Positions 5,732-13,107 of a stretch of DNA of 13,176 nucleotides are shown here, piece after piece. Source of the stretch: Desulfobacteraceae bacterium (GTDB taxonomy: Bacteria > Desulfobacterota > Desulfobacteria > Desulfobacterales > SURF-15); the NCBI GenBank assembly GCA_003599475.1, contig QZKK01000209.1:1-13176 (forward strand), written 5' to 3'. Under the pieces are notes generated by a model. That model made no database searches and was not told the DNA's origin. It worked only from the letters and a program-made list of their open reading frames with translations. Position 1 is the first letter of the stretch. Every line of letters begins with the position of its first letter. Both the position numbers and the translations under genes were made by a program.

Positions 5732-7132
5732 CGGGGAAGAACTCCGCACGGCCATTGCGGCTTCCTGCAGAGCCTCGGCAAATGTCGGGTGCCCGTGAAT
5801 CGTCCGGGCGATATCTTCCGAACCGGCGCCGAGTTCGATCGCCAGCACGCATTCTGCGATCATATCCGCTGCACGTGCTCCCACGATATGAACGCCCAGC
5901 ACGCGGTCGGTCTTCGAATGGCAGAGGATTTTTACAAAGCCCTCGGTCTCTCCCAGGCACCGGGCTCTCCCGGCTCCGGAAAAGGGGAAGGAACCCGCGA
6001 AGTATGGAATGCCGCGTTCTTTGACCTGCTCTTCCGTCATCCCGACGCTCGCCACTTCCGGCCAGGTATAGACAACGGCGGGAATGGCATCGTAGTTGAC
6101 CTCGCCCGGCCGGCCTGCGATAGTTTCGACAGCCGCAATCCCCTCGGCAGAAGCCTTGTGGGCGAGCATCGGTCCGGGGATAAGGTCCCCGATGGCATAG
6201 ATGGAAGGAACATTGGTTCGATACGATGCATCGACCCGGAGGAATCCGGAGCCGCCGGCGGTTTCGACTCCGACCATATCGATTCCCAGATTCTCGGTCA
6301 GCGGTTTACGCCCGACGGCAACCAGGAGACGGTCACATTTCAGAGTCTCGGTCTTATCTTTGGATATCAGATCGACTTTTACCCCCGTAGAGGTCGCTTC
6401 GGCCCGGGCAACCCGGGTGTCCAGCCGGAATTGGATCCCTTGACGGGCCAACAAGTGCTGCAGCCTTCTTGCCGCTTGTCCGTCCATGCCGGCAGCGATT
6501 CTCGGCAGCATCTCGATTACCGTTACCTTGGATCCGAGCCTCGACCAGACCGAACCGAGTTCCAGTCCGATATATCCGGCGCCGACGATCCCCAGGTGTT
6601 TCGGTACCGAATCGAAGCGAAGCGCCTCGGTTGAGCTTATGATCCGGCTGCCGTCGAATTCGAGGCCGGGCACGCTCACCGATCTGCTTCCGGTCGCCAG
6701 AAGGATCGCTTTTGCCGAAAGGACTTCCTCTCGGTTTCCGTCACCGGAGACCTCGACCCTGTCCTCGCCGGCCAGGCGGGCTGCGCCGTGTATGACGGCG
6801 ACTTTGTTTCTCTCCAGAAGCTTACGGACATTTTCGGTCAGTTCTTCGACCACCCGCTCTTTTCTCTCCATCATCTTTGCCAGATCGATGCGGATTTTTC
6901 CCGTTTGAATCCCGTGTTCGGAAAGGCGACCCTGTGCGAGGCTGAAGTACTCACTGGAGTCGAGCAGGGCTTTGCTCGGTATGCAGCCCACATTCAGGCA
7001 GACCCCGCCGAGCCGCTTTTCCTTTTCGATGCAGGCGACCTTGAGGCCGAGCTGGGCGGCCCTGACCGCAGCCACGTACCCTCCGGGACCCGCACCGACA
7101 ATAATCAGATCGTATTTTTCCTTCGATGCCAT
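5702..7132 (-). CDS. lpd: Dihydrolipoyl dehydrogenase (E3 of the 2-oxoglutarate dehydrogenase complex)
   Basis: FAD- and NAD-dependent disulfide oxidoreductase that reoxidises the dihydrolipoyl group of E2. The 476 residues contain the FAD-binding IIVGAGPGGYVAAVRAAQLG (10-29), the redox disulfide Cys45/Cys50 in GGVCLNVGCIPSK, the NAD-binding GIVGAGYIGLELG (181-193), the second FAD site IYAIGDLIPGPMLAHKA (311-327) and the C-terminal active-site pair His448/Glu453 in HGHPTFAE. The ATG at 7132 is chosen over an upstream in-frame start because GGAG lies eight bases before it and the family N-terminus starts here. It follows sucB with a 2-bp gap, so it is co-transcribed and probably translationally coupled, serving E1/E2 of the same operon. 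The usual C-terminal ending after EAAxAV is replaced by a hydrophilic tail, SSSPKGKEQGAGA, encoded partly by repeat DNA. Confidence 0.97.
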   Translation of the reverse strand: MASKEKYDLIIVGAGPGGYVAAVRAAQLGLKVACIEKEKRLGGVCLNVGCIPSKALLDSSEYFSLAQGRLSEHGIQTGKIRIDLAKMMERKERVVEELTENVRKLLERNKVAVIHGAARLAGEDRVEVSGDGNREEVLSAKAILLATGSRSVSVPGLEFDGSRIISSTEALRFDSVPKHLGIVGAGYIGLELGSVWSRLGSKVTVIEMLPRIAAGMDGQAARRLQHLLARQGIQFRLDTRVARAEATSTGVKVDLISKDKTETLKCDRLLVAVGRKPLTENLGIDMVGVETAGGSGFLRVDASYRTNVPSIYAIGDLIPGPMLAHKASAEGIAAVETIAGRPGEVNYDAIPAVVYTWPEVASVGMTEEQVKERGIPYFAGSFPFSGAGRARCLGETEGFVKILCHSKTDRVLGVHIVGARAADMIAECVLAIELGAGSEDIARTIHGHPTFAEALQEAAMAVRSSSPKGKEQGAGA

Positions 7133-7134
7133 TT

Positions 7135-8499
7135 CTAAATCTCCACCATCATCCGTTCGGGGGTTTCGATGCACTCCTTGATCCGCTTCAGGAAGGAGAC
7201 GGCCTCCCTGCCGTCGATGATCCGGTGATCGTAGCTGAAGGCGACATACATCATGGGGCGAATCCTCACTTCCCCCTGGACCGCCACCGGACGGTCTTCG
7301 ATTTTATGCATTCCCAGAATGCCGCTCTGCGGCATGTTCAAGATCGGGGTGCTCAGAAGAGAACCGAAAACGCCCCCGTTTGTAATCGTAAATGTTCCGC
7401 CTTCGAGGTCCGCCAGGTCAAGGCGGTTTTCACGGATCTTTTTCACGAAATCGACGATCGCTTTTTCAAGGTCCGAAAAACCGAGGCGGTCCGCATGACG
7501 GATCACCGGAACCACCAGACCCCGTTCCGCACCGACTGCCACCCCGATATGATAGTATCGATGGTAGACGATATCTTCTTTTTCGATGAATGCGTTGACT
7601 TCAGGAAACTCCCTGAGGGCCGCAACCGAGGCTTTGATGAAAAACGACATGATCCCGAGAGAGACGCCGTACCGGGTCTTGAAGGACTCCCGGTGTTCTG
7701 CACGGAAAGCCTGAATCCGGCTCATGTCGATTTCGTTGAAGGTCGTCAGCATGGCCGTGTTCTGTTTGGCTTCCAGGAGTCTTGCGGCGATCCGGCGACG
7801 GATCGGAGTCATCGGCTTCCGCTCGGTCATCTCCGCCTCGGTCTTCTCTTCCTTCCCGCCTTCTCGCCCTCTCTCCGCATCTCCGCGTCTGCGCGTCTCC
7901 GCGTCCCTGAGTCCCTCCGCCGCCTCCGCTTCCAGGTGCAAAATGACATCCCCCTTGGTGATTCTTCCATCCGGGCCGGTGCCAGGAATTCGGATCGGAT
8001 CCAAGCTCCTTTCGGCCACCAGGCGTCTTACAGAAGGAGAAAGCGTCTGTTCTTCAACTTTCGAGGGTGAAGGCGGAGGCGTCGGCGTGATTTTCGGTTT
8101 TTCCACAGCCGGAGGCTCTTTTTTCTCCGGTTCCGGCGTTGGCTCTTCCTCTCGCCGCGTCCCCGCGTCCCCGCGTCTCTCCTTCTCTCCCTCTTTCCTT
8201 CTTTCCTTCTCTCCTTCTCTGCGCGTCTCCGCATCCCCGCGTCTCCGGGTCACCTCTTCGGGGGCGGCTTCTTCAATGGTTCCGACCACCGCCCCGACAG
8301 CGACGGTCTCCCCTTCGGCGACTGAGATGTGAATAATTCCATTCTCTTGGGCGGCCACTTCCAGAGTGATCTTGTCGGTTTCGATGAGAAAGATCGGCTC
8401 GTCTTTCTGGACCCGGTCGCCGTCTTTTTTGAACCATTGGGCGAGCACGGCTTCGGTTACCGATTCTCCGACGCTCGGGACTTTGATTTCGATGGCCAT
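7135..8499 (-). CDS. sucB: Dihydrolipoyllysine-residue succinyltransferase (E2 of the 2-oxoglutarate dehydrogenase complex)
   Basis: Core subunit that carries the lipoyl arm and transfers the succinyl group to CoA. The domains of the 454-residue protein, in order, are: lipoyl domain (1-78) with the lipoylated Lys43 in IETDKITLE; linker 1 (79-151); peripheral-subunit-binding domain (152-190: SPSVRRLVAERSLD, GRITKGDV); linker 2 (191-225); and catalytic domain (229-454) with NEIDMSRI, VGAERGLVVPVIRHAD and the active-site His425/Asp429 in SYDHRIIDG. E2 linkers are normally Ala/Pro-rich. Here stretches of about 83-118 and 197-219 are Arg/Glu/Gly/Asp-rich (RRGDAETRR, EGEKERR) and are encoded by octamer and homopurine repeats. 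GAGGAG lies five bases before the ATG at 8499. The gene lies 140 bp downstream of sucA and 2 bp upstream of lpd on the same strand. Residues flanking the linkers look intact, so the enzyme is probably functional. Confidence 0.96.
   Translation of the reverse strand: MAIEIKVPSVGESVTEAVLAQWFKKDGDRVQKDEPIFLIETDKITLEVAAQENGIIHISVAEGETVAVGAVVGTIEEAAPEEVTRRRGDAETRREGEKERRKEGEKERRGDAGTRREEEPTPEPEKKEPPAVEKPKITPTPPPSPSKVEEQTLSPSVRRLVAERSLDPIRIPGTGPDGRITKGDVILHLEAEAAEGLRDAETRRRGDAERGREGGKEEKTEAEMTERKPMTPIRRRIAARLLEAKQNTAMLTTFNEIDMSRIQAFRAEHRESFKTRYGVSLGIMSFFIKASVAALREFPEVNAFIEKEDIVYHRYYHIGVAVGAERGLVVPVIRHADRLGFSDLEKAIVDFVKKIRENRLDLADLEGGTFTITNGGVFGSLLSTPILNMPQSGILGMHKIEDRPVAVQGEVRIRPMMYVAFSYDHRIIDGREAVSFLKRIKECIETPERMMVEI
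7875..7906. repeat. Four octamer units encoding part of SucB linker 2
   Basis: Four in-register 8-bp units of consensus CCGCGTCT (plus strand), variants CCGCATCT, GCGCGTCT and CCGCGTCC. They lie inside sucB and encode part of RDAETRRRGDAERGR between the subunit-binding and catalytic domains. Three units make 24 bp, so the peptide pattern repeats every eight residues. Confidence 0.85.
8155..8252. repeat. Octamer units flanking a 45-nt homopyrimidine tract, encoding much of SucB linker 1
   Basis: Three 8-bp units of CCGCGTC(C/T) (8155-8178) and four units of the same family (8221-8252: GCGCGTCT, CCGCATCC, CCGCGTCT, CCGGGTCA) flank an uninterrupted 45-nt pyrimidine run on the plus strand (8176-8220). 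The run is purine on the coding strand and encodes EGEKERRKEGEKERR. The block lies in the linker between the lipoyl and subunit-binding domains and matches the family in linker 2. Long homopurine-homopyrimidine runs can form triplex (H-DNA); this is established for such tracts in general and untested here. Confidence 0.85.
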
Positions 8500-8520
8500 A
8501 GGATCTCCTCTTTATGGAGC

Positions 8521-8548
8521 GTTCAGGGTTCAGAGTTCAGCGTTCAGC
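8521..8548. repeat. Four GTTCAGN heptamers just upstream of sucB
   Basis: Four exact GTTCAG words at 7-bp steps, with a variable seventh base (G, A, C, C). They lie in the 140-bp sucA-sucB spacer, 21 bp before the sucB start codon. This is the same family as 1182-1250. The remainder of the spacer shows no gene and no clear terminator or promoter, so sucB is probably read from the sucA transcript. Confidence 0.85.
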
Positions 8549-8614
8549 CCGGCCGTGCCGCTTGCGGCATTTGATTAAAAAGAAACTAAACCTCGATCTC
8601 ACGTTGTATGTTGG

Positions 8615-8642
8615 AACCCGAAACCTGACACCTGACACCTCA
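8615..8642. repeat. Four heptamers containing the sucA stop codon
   Basis: Four 7-bp units of consensus (A/C)ACC(C/T)GA on the plus strand, equal to TCAGGTG-type units on the sucA strand. The last three plus-strand bases (8640-8642) are the complement of the sucA TGA stop, so the stop codon is part of the first unit as read in the direction of sucA. Confidence 0.75.
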
Positions 8643-11360
8643 TTCCTTAGGTGTAGGCCCGATGGCTTTTTCGATGATTTCAGCCTGTTGTTTCTTGGAT
8701 ATGTGGGGGTATCCGGCTGCCGGGCTGGAAGCCGCGGCTCTTCCGATATATTCGACCCGGCGGCCGCCGATTCCTTCTAGAATCGGTTTTATGAAGCGCC
8801 ATGCGCCCATGTTCTCGGGCTCTTCCTGAACCCATGCCCATTGAACCGAATCCCGGTACCGGTCCTTCAGCGGATCCAATTGCGGCCGGGCAATGGGGTA
8901 GAGCTGTTCGATTCGAACGATAGCGATATCTTCCGCTTTCAACTGGTTGCGGCGCTTCAGAAGCTCATAATAGATTTTGCCGCTGCAGAGAAGAAGTCTT
9001 TGCGGCGTTGATTTCGAGCCCGCCGGCTCCTCCAGGATCTCTTTGAACCCCCCGGATGTGAAATCGCCGAGTTCAGAGACCGCCATGGGGTGCCGGAGAA
9101 GGATCTTGGGCGTCAATACCACAAGAGGCTTCCGGAAACGGCTTCCGGCCTGCCGGCGGAGGAGATGAAAGTACTGGGCCGGGGTGGTGGGGTTGCAGAC
9201 CTGGATGTTATCGTCTGCACAGAGTTGAAGAAAGCGTTCGGGGCGCGCACTGCTGTGCTCGGGCCCCAGGCCTTCGCTGCCGTGCGGCAACAGGAGGACG
9301 AGGCCGCTTGGGCGCTGCCATTTGGCCTCGCCGCTTACGATGAAAAGATCGATGATCGGTTGGGCGTTGTTGACAAAATCCCCGTATTGAGCCTCCCAGA
9401 GAACAAGCCCCCGGGGCTGCGCCAGAGAATACCCGTACTCGAAGCCGAGAACGCCCGCCTCCGACAACATGCTGTCATAGACCGAAAGCCGCGCCTGATT
9501 TTCAGCAAGGGCATTTAATGGAATATATCGATTTCCATTTTCTGCGTCGACGATCACGGCATGGCGCTGGCTGAAGGTACCCCGGCTGACATCCTGACCG
9601 CTGAGGCGGATCGGAACGCCTTCGGTCAGGAGAGAGGCAAACGACAGCGCTTCCGCATTGCCCCAATCGATCCCGCTCCCTTTTTCGATGCTCTCCTTCC
9701 GCGCCTGCAGGATACGAGCCAGCTTCGGATAGAGGGTAAACGCCTCGGGGGCCGTATTCAATCTCAGAGCAAAGTCTTTCAGCCGTTTTCCATCCACCCG
9801 GGTATCGACGGAATCACGGGTGAACGGGCCGTAGAGCCCTTCCCAGTTCTCGTAAAAACGAAGCTCGGGAAAAGAGCAGGCCTTGTCGTGAACCGATTCA
9901 TACGCATGCTCCATCGATTCGATGATTTTCCCTTCGATCGGTTCGACGGCCCGGCTGTCGATTACCTTCGTCTCGATCAGCCTGTCGGCATACATCCGGC
10001 TGATCGGTTTTCGATCGCGGATCCTCCGATACATTTCCGGCTGGGTAAAATAAGGTTCATCCCCCTCGTTGTGCCCGTATCGCCGATAACAGACCACATC
10101 GATGACCACATCCTTTCGAAACGCCATCCGGTATTCGAATGCCAATCGTGTCGCGTGCAGGGCGGCTTCCGGGTCCTCGCCGTGGACATGAAAGATGGGG
10201 ACCATCAGCATCTTGGCGACATCGGTGGCGTATCGGGTCGATCGGGCGTCCTCAGGAACAGTCGTGTATCCGATCTGGTTGTTGATCACGATGTGCACCG
10301 TTCCACCGGCCCTGTATCCCTTGAGCTGAGACAGGTTGAGCGATTCCGCCGTGACCCCCTGGCCGGCAAACGCGGCATCCCCGTGGAGCAGAAGCGGCAG
10401 GATGATGCCGGCTGCCTCTTTTCCGGAAAGATCCTGGCGGGCCCTCGAAAAACCGAGTACGACGGGATTGACGACCTCCAGGTGGCTGGGATTGTTGACA
10501 AGAAAGATCCGGAGCGGCCGACCCGATTCGGCTTTCAGATCGTTGAAATAGCCGCCGTGGTATTTTACGTCTCCTGAGCCGACCAGCGCATCCGGATCGT
10601 AGCAGTACTCAAACTCGTTATAGATCTCCTCATGCGGCCTCTTGAGGATATTGGCCTGCACATTGAGCCGGCCGCGGTGCGCCATGCCGAGTATGATCTC
10701 CCGCACGCCCTGTTTGTCGGCTTCCTGCACGAGGGAATCGAGCATGGCGATGATGGTTTCGGCTCCCTCGAGCGAGAAGCGTGTCTGTCCAACATACTTC
10801 TTGTGAAGAAACTGCTCGAAAAGATTCGCCTGAAAAAGCTTTTCGAGAATCCGGATTTTAGAGGACTTGTCGAAAAGGGGGCGATTCCGATCCGGTTCCA
10901 TCCGATCCTGGAGCCAGCGACGCTCGGAGGGGTCCTGAAGATGCATGTATTCGATGCCGATCGATCGGCAGTAGGTTTCCCTCAAGTTTCGGACGATTTC
11001 CCGGATGGAGACCTTCCCGGAGAGAAACGGTTCATCCACATATACCGTTTCGTCCAGATCCTTTTCCGAAAGACCCACCGCCGATGGGGTCAGAAGAGGA
11101 TGATCCGTGGGGCAGGCCGTCAAGGGATCCAGGCAGGAGAGAAGATGTCCGATGTCCCTGTACCGGTAGATCAGTGCTTCGGCCCGCGACTGTAATCGGG
11201 CCAGATTCCGGCCGGCGCCATCCGGACGGGCTTCGGCCCCGGCCAGTTCGAATCCCTGAAAGAAAAACTGCCAGTCCTTGGGAACCGCACTGCGATCTTT
11301 TTTCCAAAGCCGGTACTGACGATCGACGTAGTCGGCGTTGAGGAACCCGTTAAAATCCAT
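8640..11360 (-). CDS. sucA: 2-oxoglutarate dehydrogenase E1 component (thiamine-diphosphate dependent)
   Basis: Decarboxylates 2-oxoglutarate and passes the succinyl group to the lipoyl arm of E2. It has 906 residues, against about 930 in E. coli. Diagnostic segments are the conserved N-terminal element SVPxxW-like SAVPKDWQFFFQGF (24-37), GMAHRGRLN (225-233), the thiamine-diphosphate-binding run HGDAAFAGQGV (326-336) to INNQIGYTT (359-367), and VCYRRYGHNEGDEP (423-436). Then comes the transketolase-like pyrimidine domain with RLSGQDVSRGTFSQRHAVI and LWEAQYGDF. These motifs distinguish it from pyruvate dehydrogenase E1. The ATG at 11360 has GGAG seven bases upstream and starts the family-typical MDFNGFLNADYVDRQY; an in-frame start at 11384 would add eight residues without a better site. 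It is the first gene of the sucA-sucB-lpd operon, divergent from fumC. The stop codon lies inside a heptamer array. Confidence 0.97.
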   Translation of the reverse strand: MDFNGFLNADYVDRQYRLWKKDRSAVPKDWQFFFQGFELAGAEARPDGAGRNLARLQSRAEALIYRYRDIGHLLSCLDPLTACPTDHPLLTPSAVGLSEKDLDETVYVDEPFLSGKVSIREIVRNLRETYCRSIGIEYMHLQDPSERRWLQDRMEPDRNRPLFDKSSKIRILEKLFQANLFEQFLHKKYVGQTRFSLEGAETIIAMLDSLVQEADKQGVREIILGMAHRGRLNVQANILKRPHEEIYNEFEYCYDPDALVGSGDVKYHGGYFNDLKAESGRPLRIFLVNNPSHLEVVNPVVLGFSRARQDLSGKEAAGIILPLLLHGDAAFAGQGVTAESLNLSQLKGYRAGGTVHIVINNQIGYTTVPEDARSTRYATDVAKMLMVPIFHVHGEDPEAALHATRLAFEYRMAFRKDVVIDVVCYRRYGHNEGDEPYFTQPEMYRRIRDRKPISRMYADRLIETKVIDSRAVEPIEGKIIESMEHAYESVHDKACSFPELRFYENWEGLYGPFTRDSVDTRVDGKRLKDFALRLNTAPEAFTLYPKLARILQARKESIEKGSGIDWGNAEALSFASLLTEGVPIRLSGQDVSRGTFSQRHAVIVDAENGNRYIPLNALAENQARLSVYDSMLSEAGVLGFEYGYSLAQPRGLVLWEAQYGDFVNNAQPIIDLFIVSGEAKWQRPSGLVLLLPHGSEGLGPEHSSARPERFLQLCADDNIQVCNPTTPAQYFHLLRRQAGSRFRKPLVVLTPKILLRHPMAVSELGDFTSGGFKEILEEPAGSKSTPQRLLLCSGKIYYELLKRRNQLKAEDIAIVRIEQLYPIARPQLDPLKDRYRDSVQWAWVQEEPENMGAWRFIKPILEGIGGRRVEYIGRAAASSPAAGYPHISKKQQAEIIEKAIGPTPKE

Positions 11361-11646
11361 AGATTCTCTCCGAGGTCGACCCAACCGCCAGCCATCGAGA
11401 AATTCGACATGAGAAGGAATACGAATCCTTGACCTTCATCAAGATTGGCTAGCCTTTCTTTTCCGAGTGCCTGAGTGGCGAAACAATTCCAAATCGATAT
11501 GCAGTAAAATGATAGATAAAATGCCGGTAGGTGTCAATGAGGTTGCGGGTTTAAAAACGATCTTCTCAAGCCTGTTGACATTGAACCGAGAATATGAAAC
11601 GGAAAACGATAGACTGACAATTCCATGATCGACAGAAGGTGGCCTT
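11361..11646. promoter_or_regulatory. Shared divergent control region of sucA-sucB-lpd and fumC
   Basis: These 286 bp separate two divergent TCA-cycle transcription units, so both promoters should lie here. On the plus strand a perfect TTGACA (11575-11580) stands 66 bp before the fumC start, but no good -10 follows at 16-18 bp. An imperfect dyad, AAGGAATACGAATCCTT (11414-11430), could be an operator or stem in the sucA leader. I cannot place the sucA promoter. It has no 7- or 8-bp tandem array. Confidence 0.4.
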
Positions 11647-13026
11647 ATGAATTTCAGAGAAGAGAAAGATTCGATGGGGACCGTTCTTGTCCCGGAAAAT
11701 GTCTACTACGGGGCGCAGACGCAGCGGGCGGTGGAGAATTTTCCGGTGAGCGGCCTGCGGTTCCCCTCCTCGATGATCCGTTCCCTGGCGCTTATCAAGA
11801 AATGCGCGGCTCAGGTCAACCGCGACCTCGGGCTTCTCCGGCCGGATACCGCCGAGGCGATCCTGTCTGCTGCCGAAGAGGTCATCGACGGCCGGTGGGA
11901 CGATCAGTTCGTGGTCGATGTGTTCCAGACAGGATCCGGAACTTCCACCAATATGAACATGAACGAAGTCCTTGCGACCCGCGCAAACGAAATCCTTACC
12001 GGGAAAAAGGCTGGAAAATCCCCGGTCCATCCCAACGATCATGTGAACATGGGGCAGTCGAGCAACGATATGATCCCATCCGCGATTCACATCGCAGCCT
12101 TCTGTGCGATAAAGGAGGAGCTGATTCCACCTCTGGAGGGGCTCAGGGAAGCGCTCTCGGAGAAGGCCGCGGAATTGATGGATGTCAAAAAGATCGGCCG
12201 GACCCACCTCCAGGATGCCGTACCCATGCGGCTCGGGCAGGAATTTTCCGGATATGCCCGGCAGATCGCGCTCGGGATCGAGCGGATTGCGGCAACCGGA
12301 CCCAGGCTCTCAGAACTTGCCCTGGGGGGCACTGCGGTCGGAAGCGGCCTCAATGCACACCCGGAATTTGCCTCCCGGGTGATCGCGATGGTCTCGGCTC
12401 TGACAAAGATCGATTTCAAGGAGGCGGAGAATCATTTCGAAGCCCAGGCCGCGCAGGACGCCTCCGTTGAAGTCAGCGGGGCGTTGAAGACGGTTGCCGT
12501 CAGCCTTTTCAAGATCGCAAACGATATCCGGTGGCTCTCTTCGGGGCCGAGGTGCGGGATCGGGGAGATTTCCATCCCGTCTCTTCAGCCCGGCTCCTCC
12601 ATCATGCCGGGAAAAGTCAACCCGGTGATTCCCGAATCCGTCATTCAGGCTGCCGCCCAGATCATCGGCAACGATACGGCCATCACGCTGGGAGGGCAGG
12701 GCGGCATCTTCGAGCTCAACGTGATGCTGCCTGTAATCGCATACAATCTGCTTCAATCGATCCGGCTTCTGGGAAATGCCGCAAGGATCCTGTCCGATAA
12801 ATGCGTAAAAGGCATCCAGGCAAACCGCAGAACATGCGAGGGAAACGTCGAACGGAGCCTGGCCATGGTGACAGGGCTTGTTCCGCTGATCGGCTACGAT
12901 CGGGCTGCTGAAATCGCAAAGAGCGCCTTCGAATCCGGGAAAACGGTTCGCGAGGTCGCCCTTGAAAAAAAGGTTCTGCCGGAAGAAGAGTTGAACCGTG
13001 CGCTGGATCGATCCACCGAGATCTAG
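11647..13026 (+). CDS. fumC: Class II fumarate hydratase (fumarase C)
   Basis: Interconverts fumarate and L-malate in the TCA cycle; a homotetramer of the fumarase/aspartase superfamily. The 459 residues match the usual 460-470. Visible landmarks are KDSMGTVLVPENVYYGAQT at the N-terminus, the substrate-binding TGSGTSTNMNMNEV (about 98-111), SSNDMIPSAIH (138-148), GRTHLQDAVPMRLGQEFSGY with the fumarase-type His where aspartases have Gln, GGTAVGSGLNAHPEF, and the superfamily signature GSSIMPGKVNP (about 317-327) carrying the catalytic Ser. These favour fumarase over aspartase or argininosuccinate lyase. It is the iron-independent, oxygen-stable type. The ribosome-binding site AAGGTGG lies four bases before the ATG. 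It is read away from sucA across a shared spacer, which fits coordinated control of the oxidative TCA branch. A REP-like hairpin pair lies downstream. Confidence 0.96.
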   Translation: MNFREEKDSMGTVLVPENVYYGAQTQRAVENFPVSGLRFPSSMIRSLALIKKCAAQVNRDLGLLRPDTAEAILSAAEEVIDGRWDDQFVVDVFQTGSGTSTNMNMNEVLATRANEILTGKKAGKSPVHPNDHVNMGQSSNDMIPSAIHIAAFCAIKEELIPPLEGLREALSEKAAELMDVKKIGRTHLQDAVPMRLGQEFSGYARQIALGIERIAATGPRLSELALGGTAVGSGLNAHPEFASRVIAMVSALTKIDFKEAENHFEAQAAQDASVEVSGALKTVAVSLFKIANDIRWLSSGPRCGIGEISIPSLQPGSSIMPGKVNPVIPESVIQAAAQIIGNDTAITLGGQGGIFELNVMLPVIAYNLLQSIRLLGNAARILSDKCVKGIQANRRTCEGNVERSLAMVTGLVPLIGYDRAAEIAKSAFESGKTVREVALEKKVLPEEELNRALDRSTEI

Positions 13027-13107
13027 TGCTCTATACCGGTTCTCTTTTTGACGTTGACGATTTACAAGGTGTGAAAATTGATGAACTCGTAAAAAGTCCC
13101 AAAATAC

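Noticed and set aside
5678..6634. Long plus-strand open frame opposite lpd
   Set aside because: Shadow of the lpd reading frame: no recognisable motif, no ribosome-binding site, and composition follows the antisense of a well-conserved gene.
7126..8070. Plus-strand open frame opposite sucB
   Set aside because: Antisense shadow; its serine/arginine-rich parts are the complement of the octamer repeats.
9561..10577. Long plus-strand open frame opposite sucA
   Set aside because: Antisense of the conserved E1 core; no family motifs and no start signals.
11575..11603. fumC promoter based on TTGACA at 11575
   Set aside because: No acceptable -10 hexamer at 16-18 bp, so not listed as a separate promoter.
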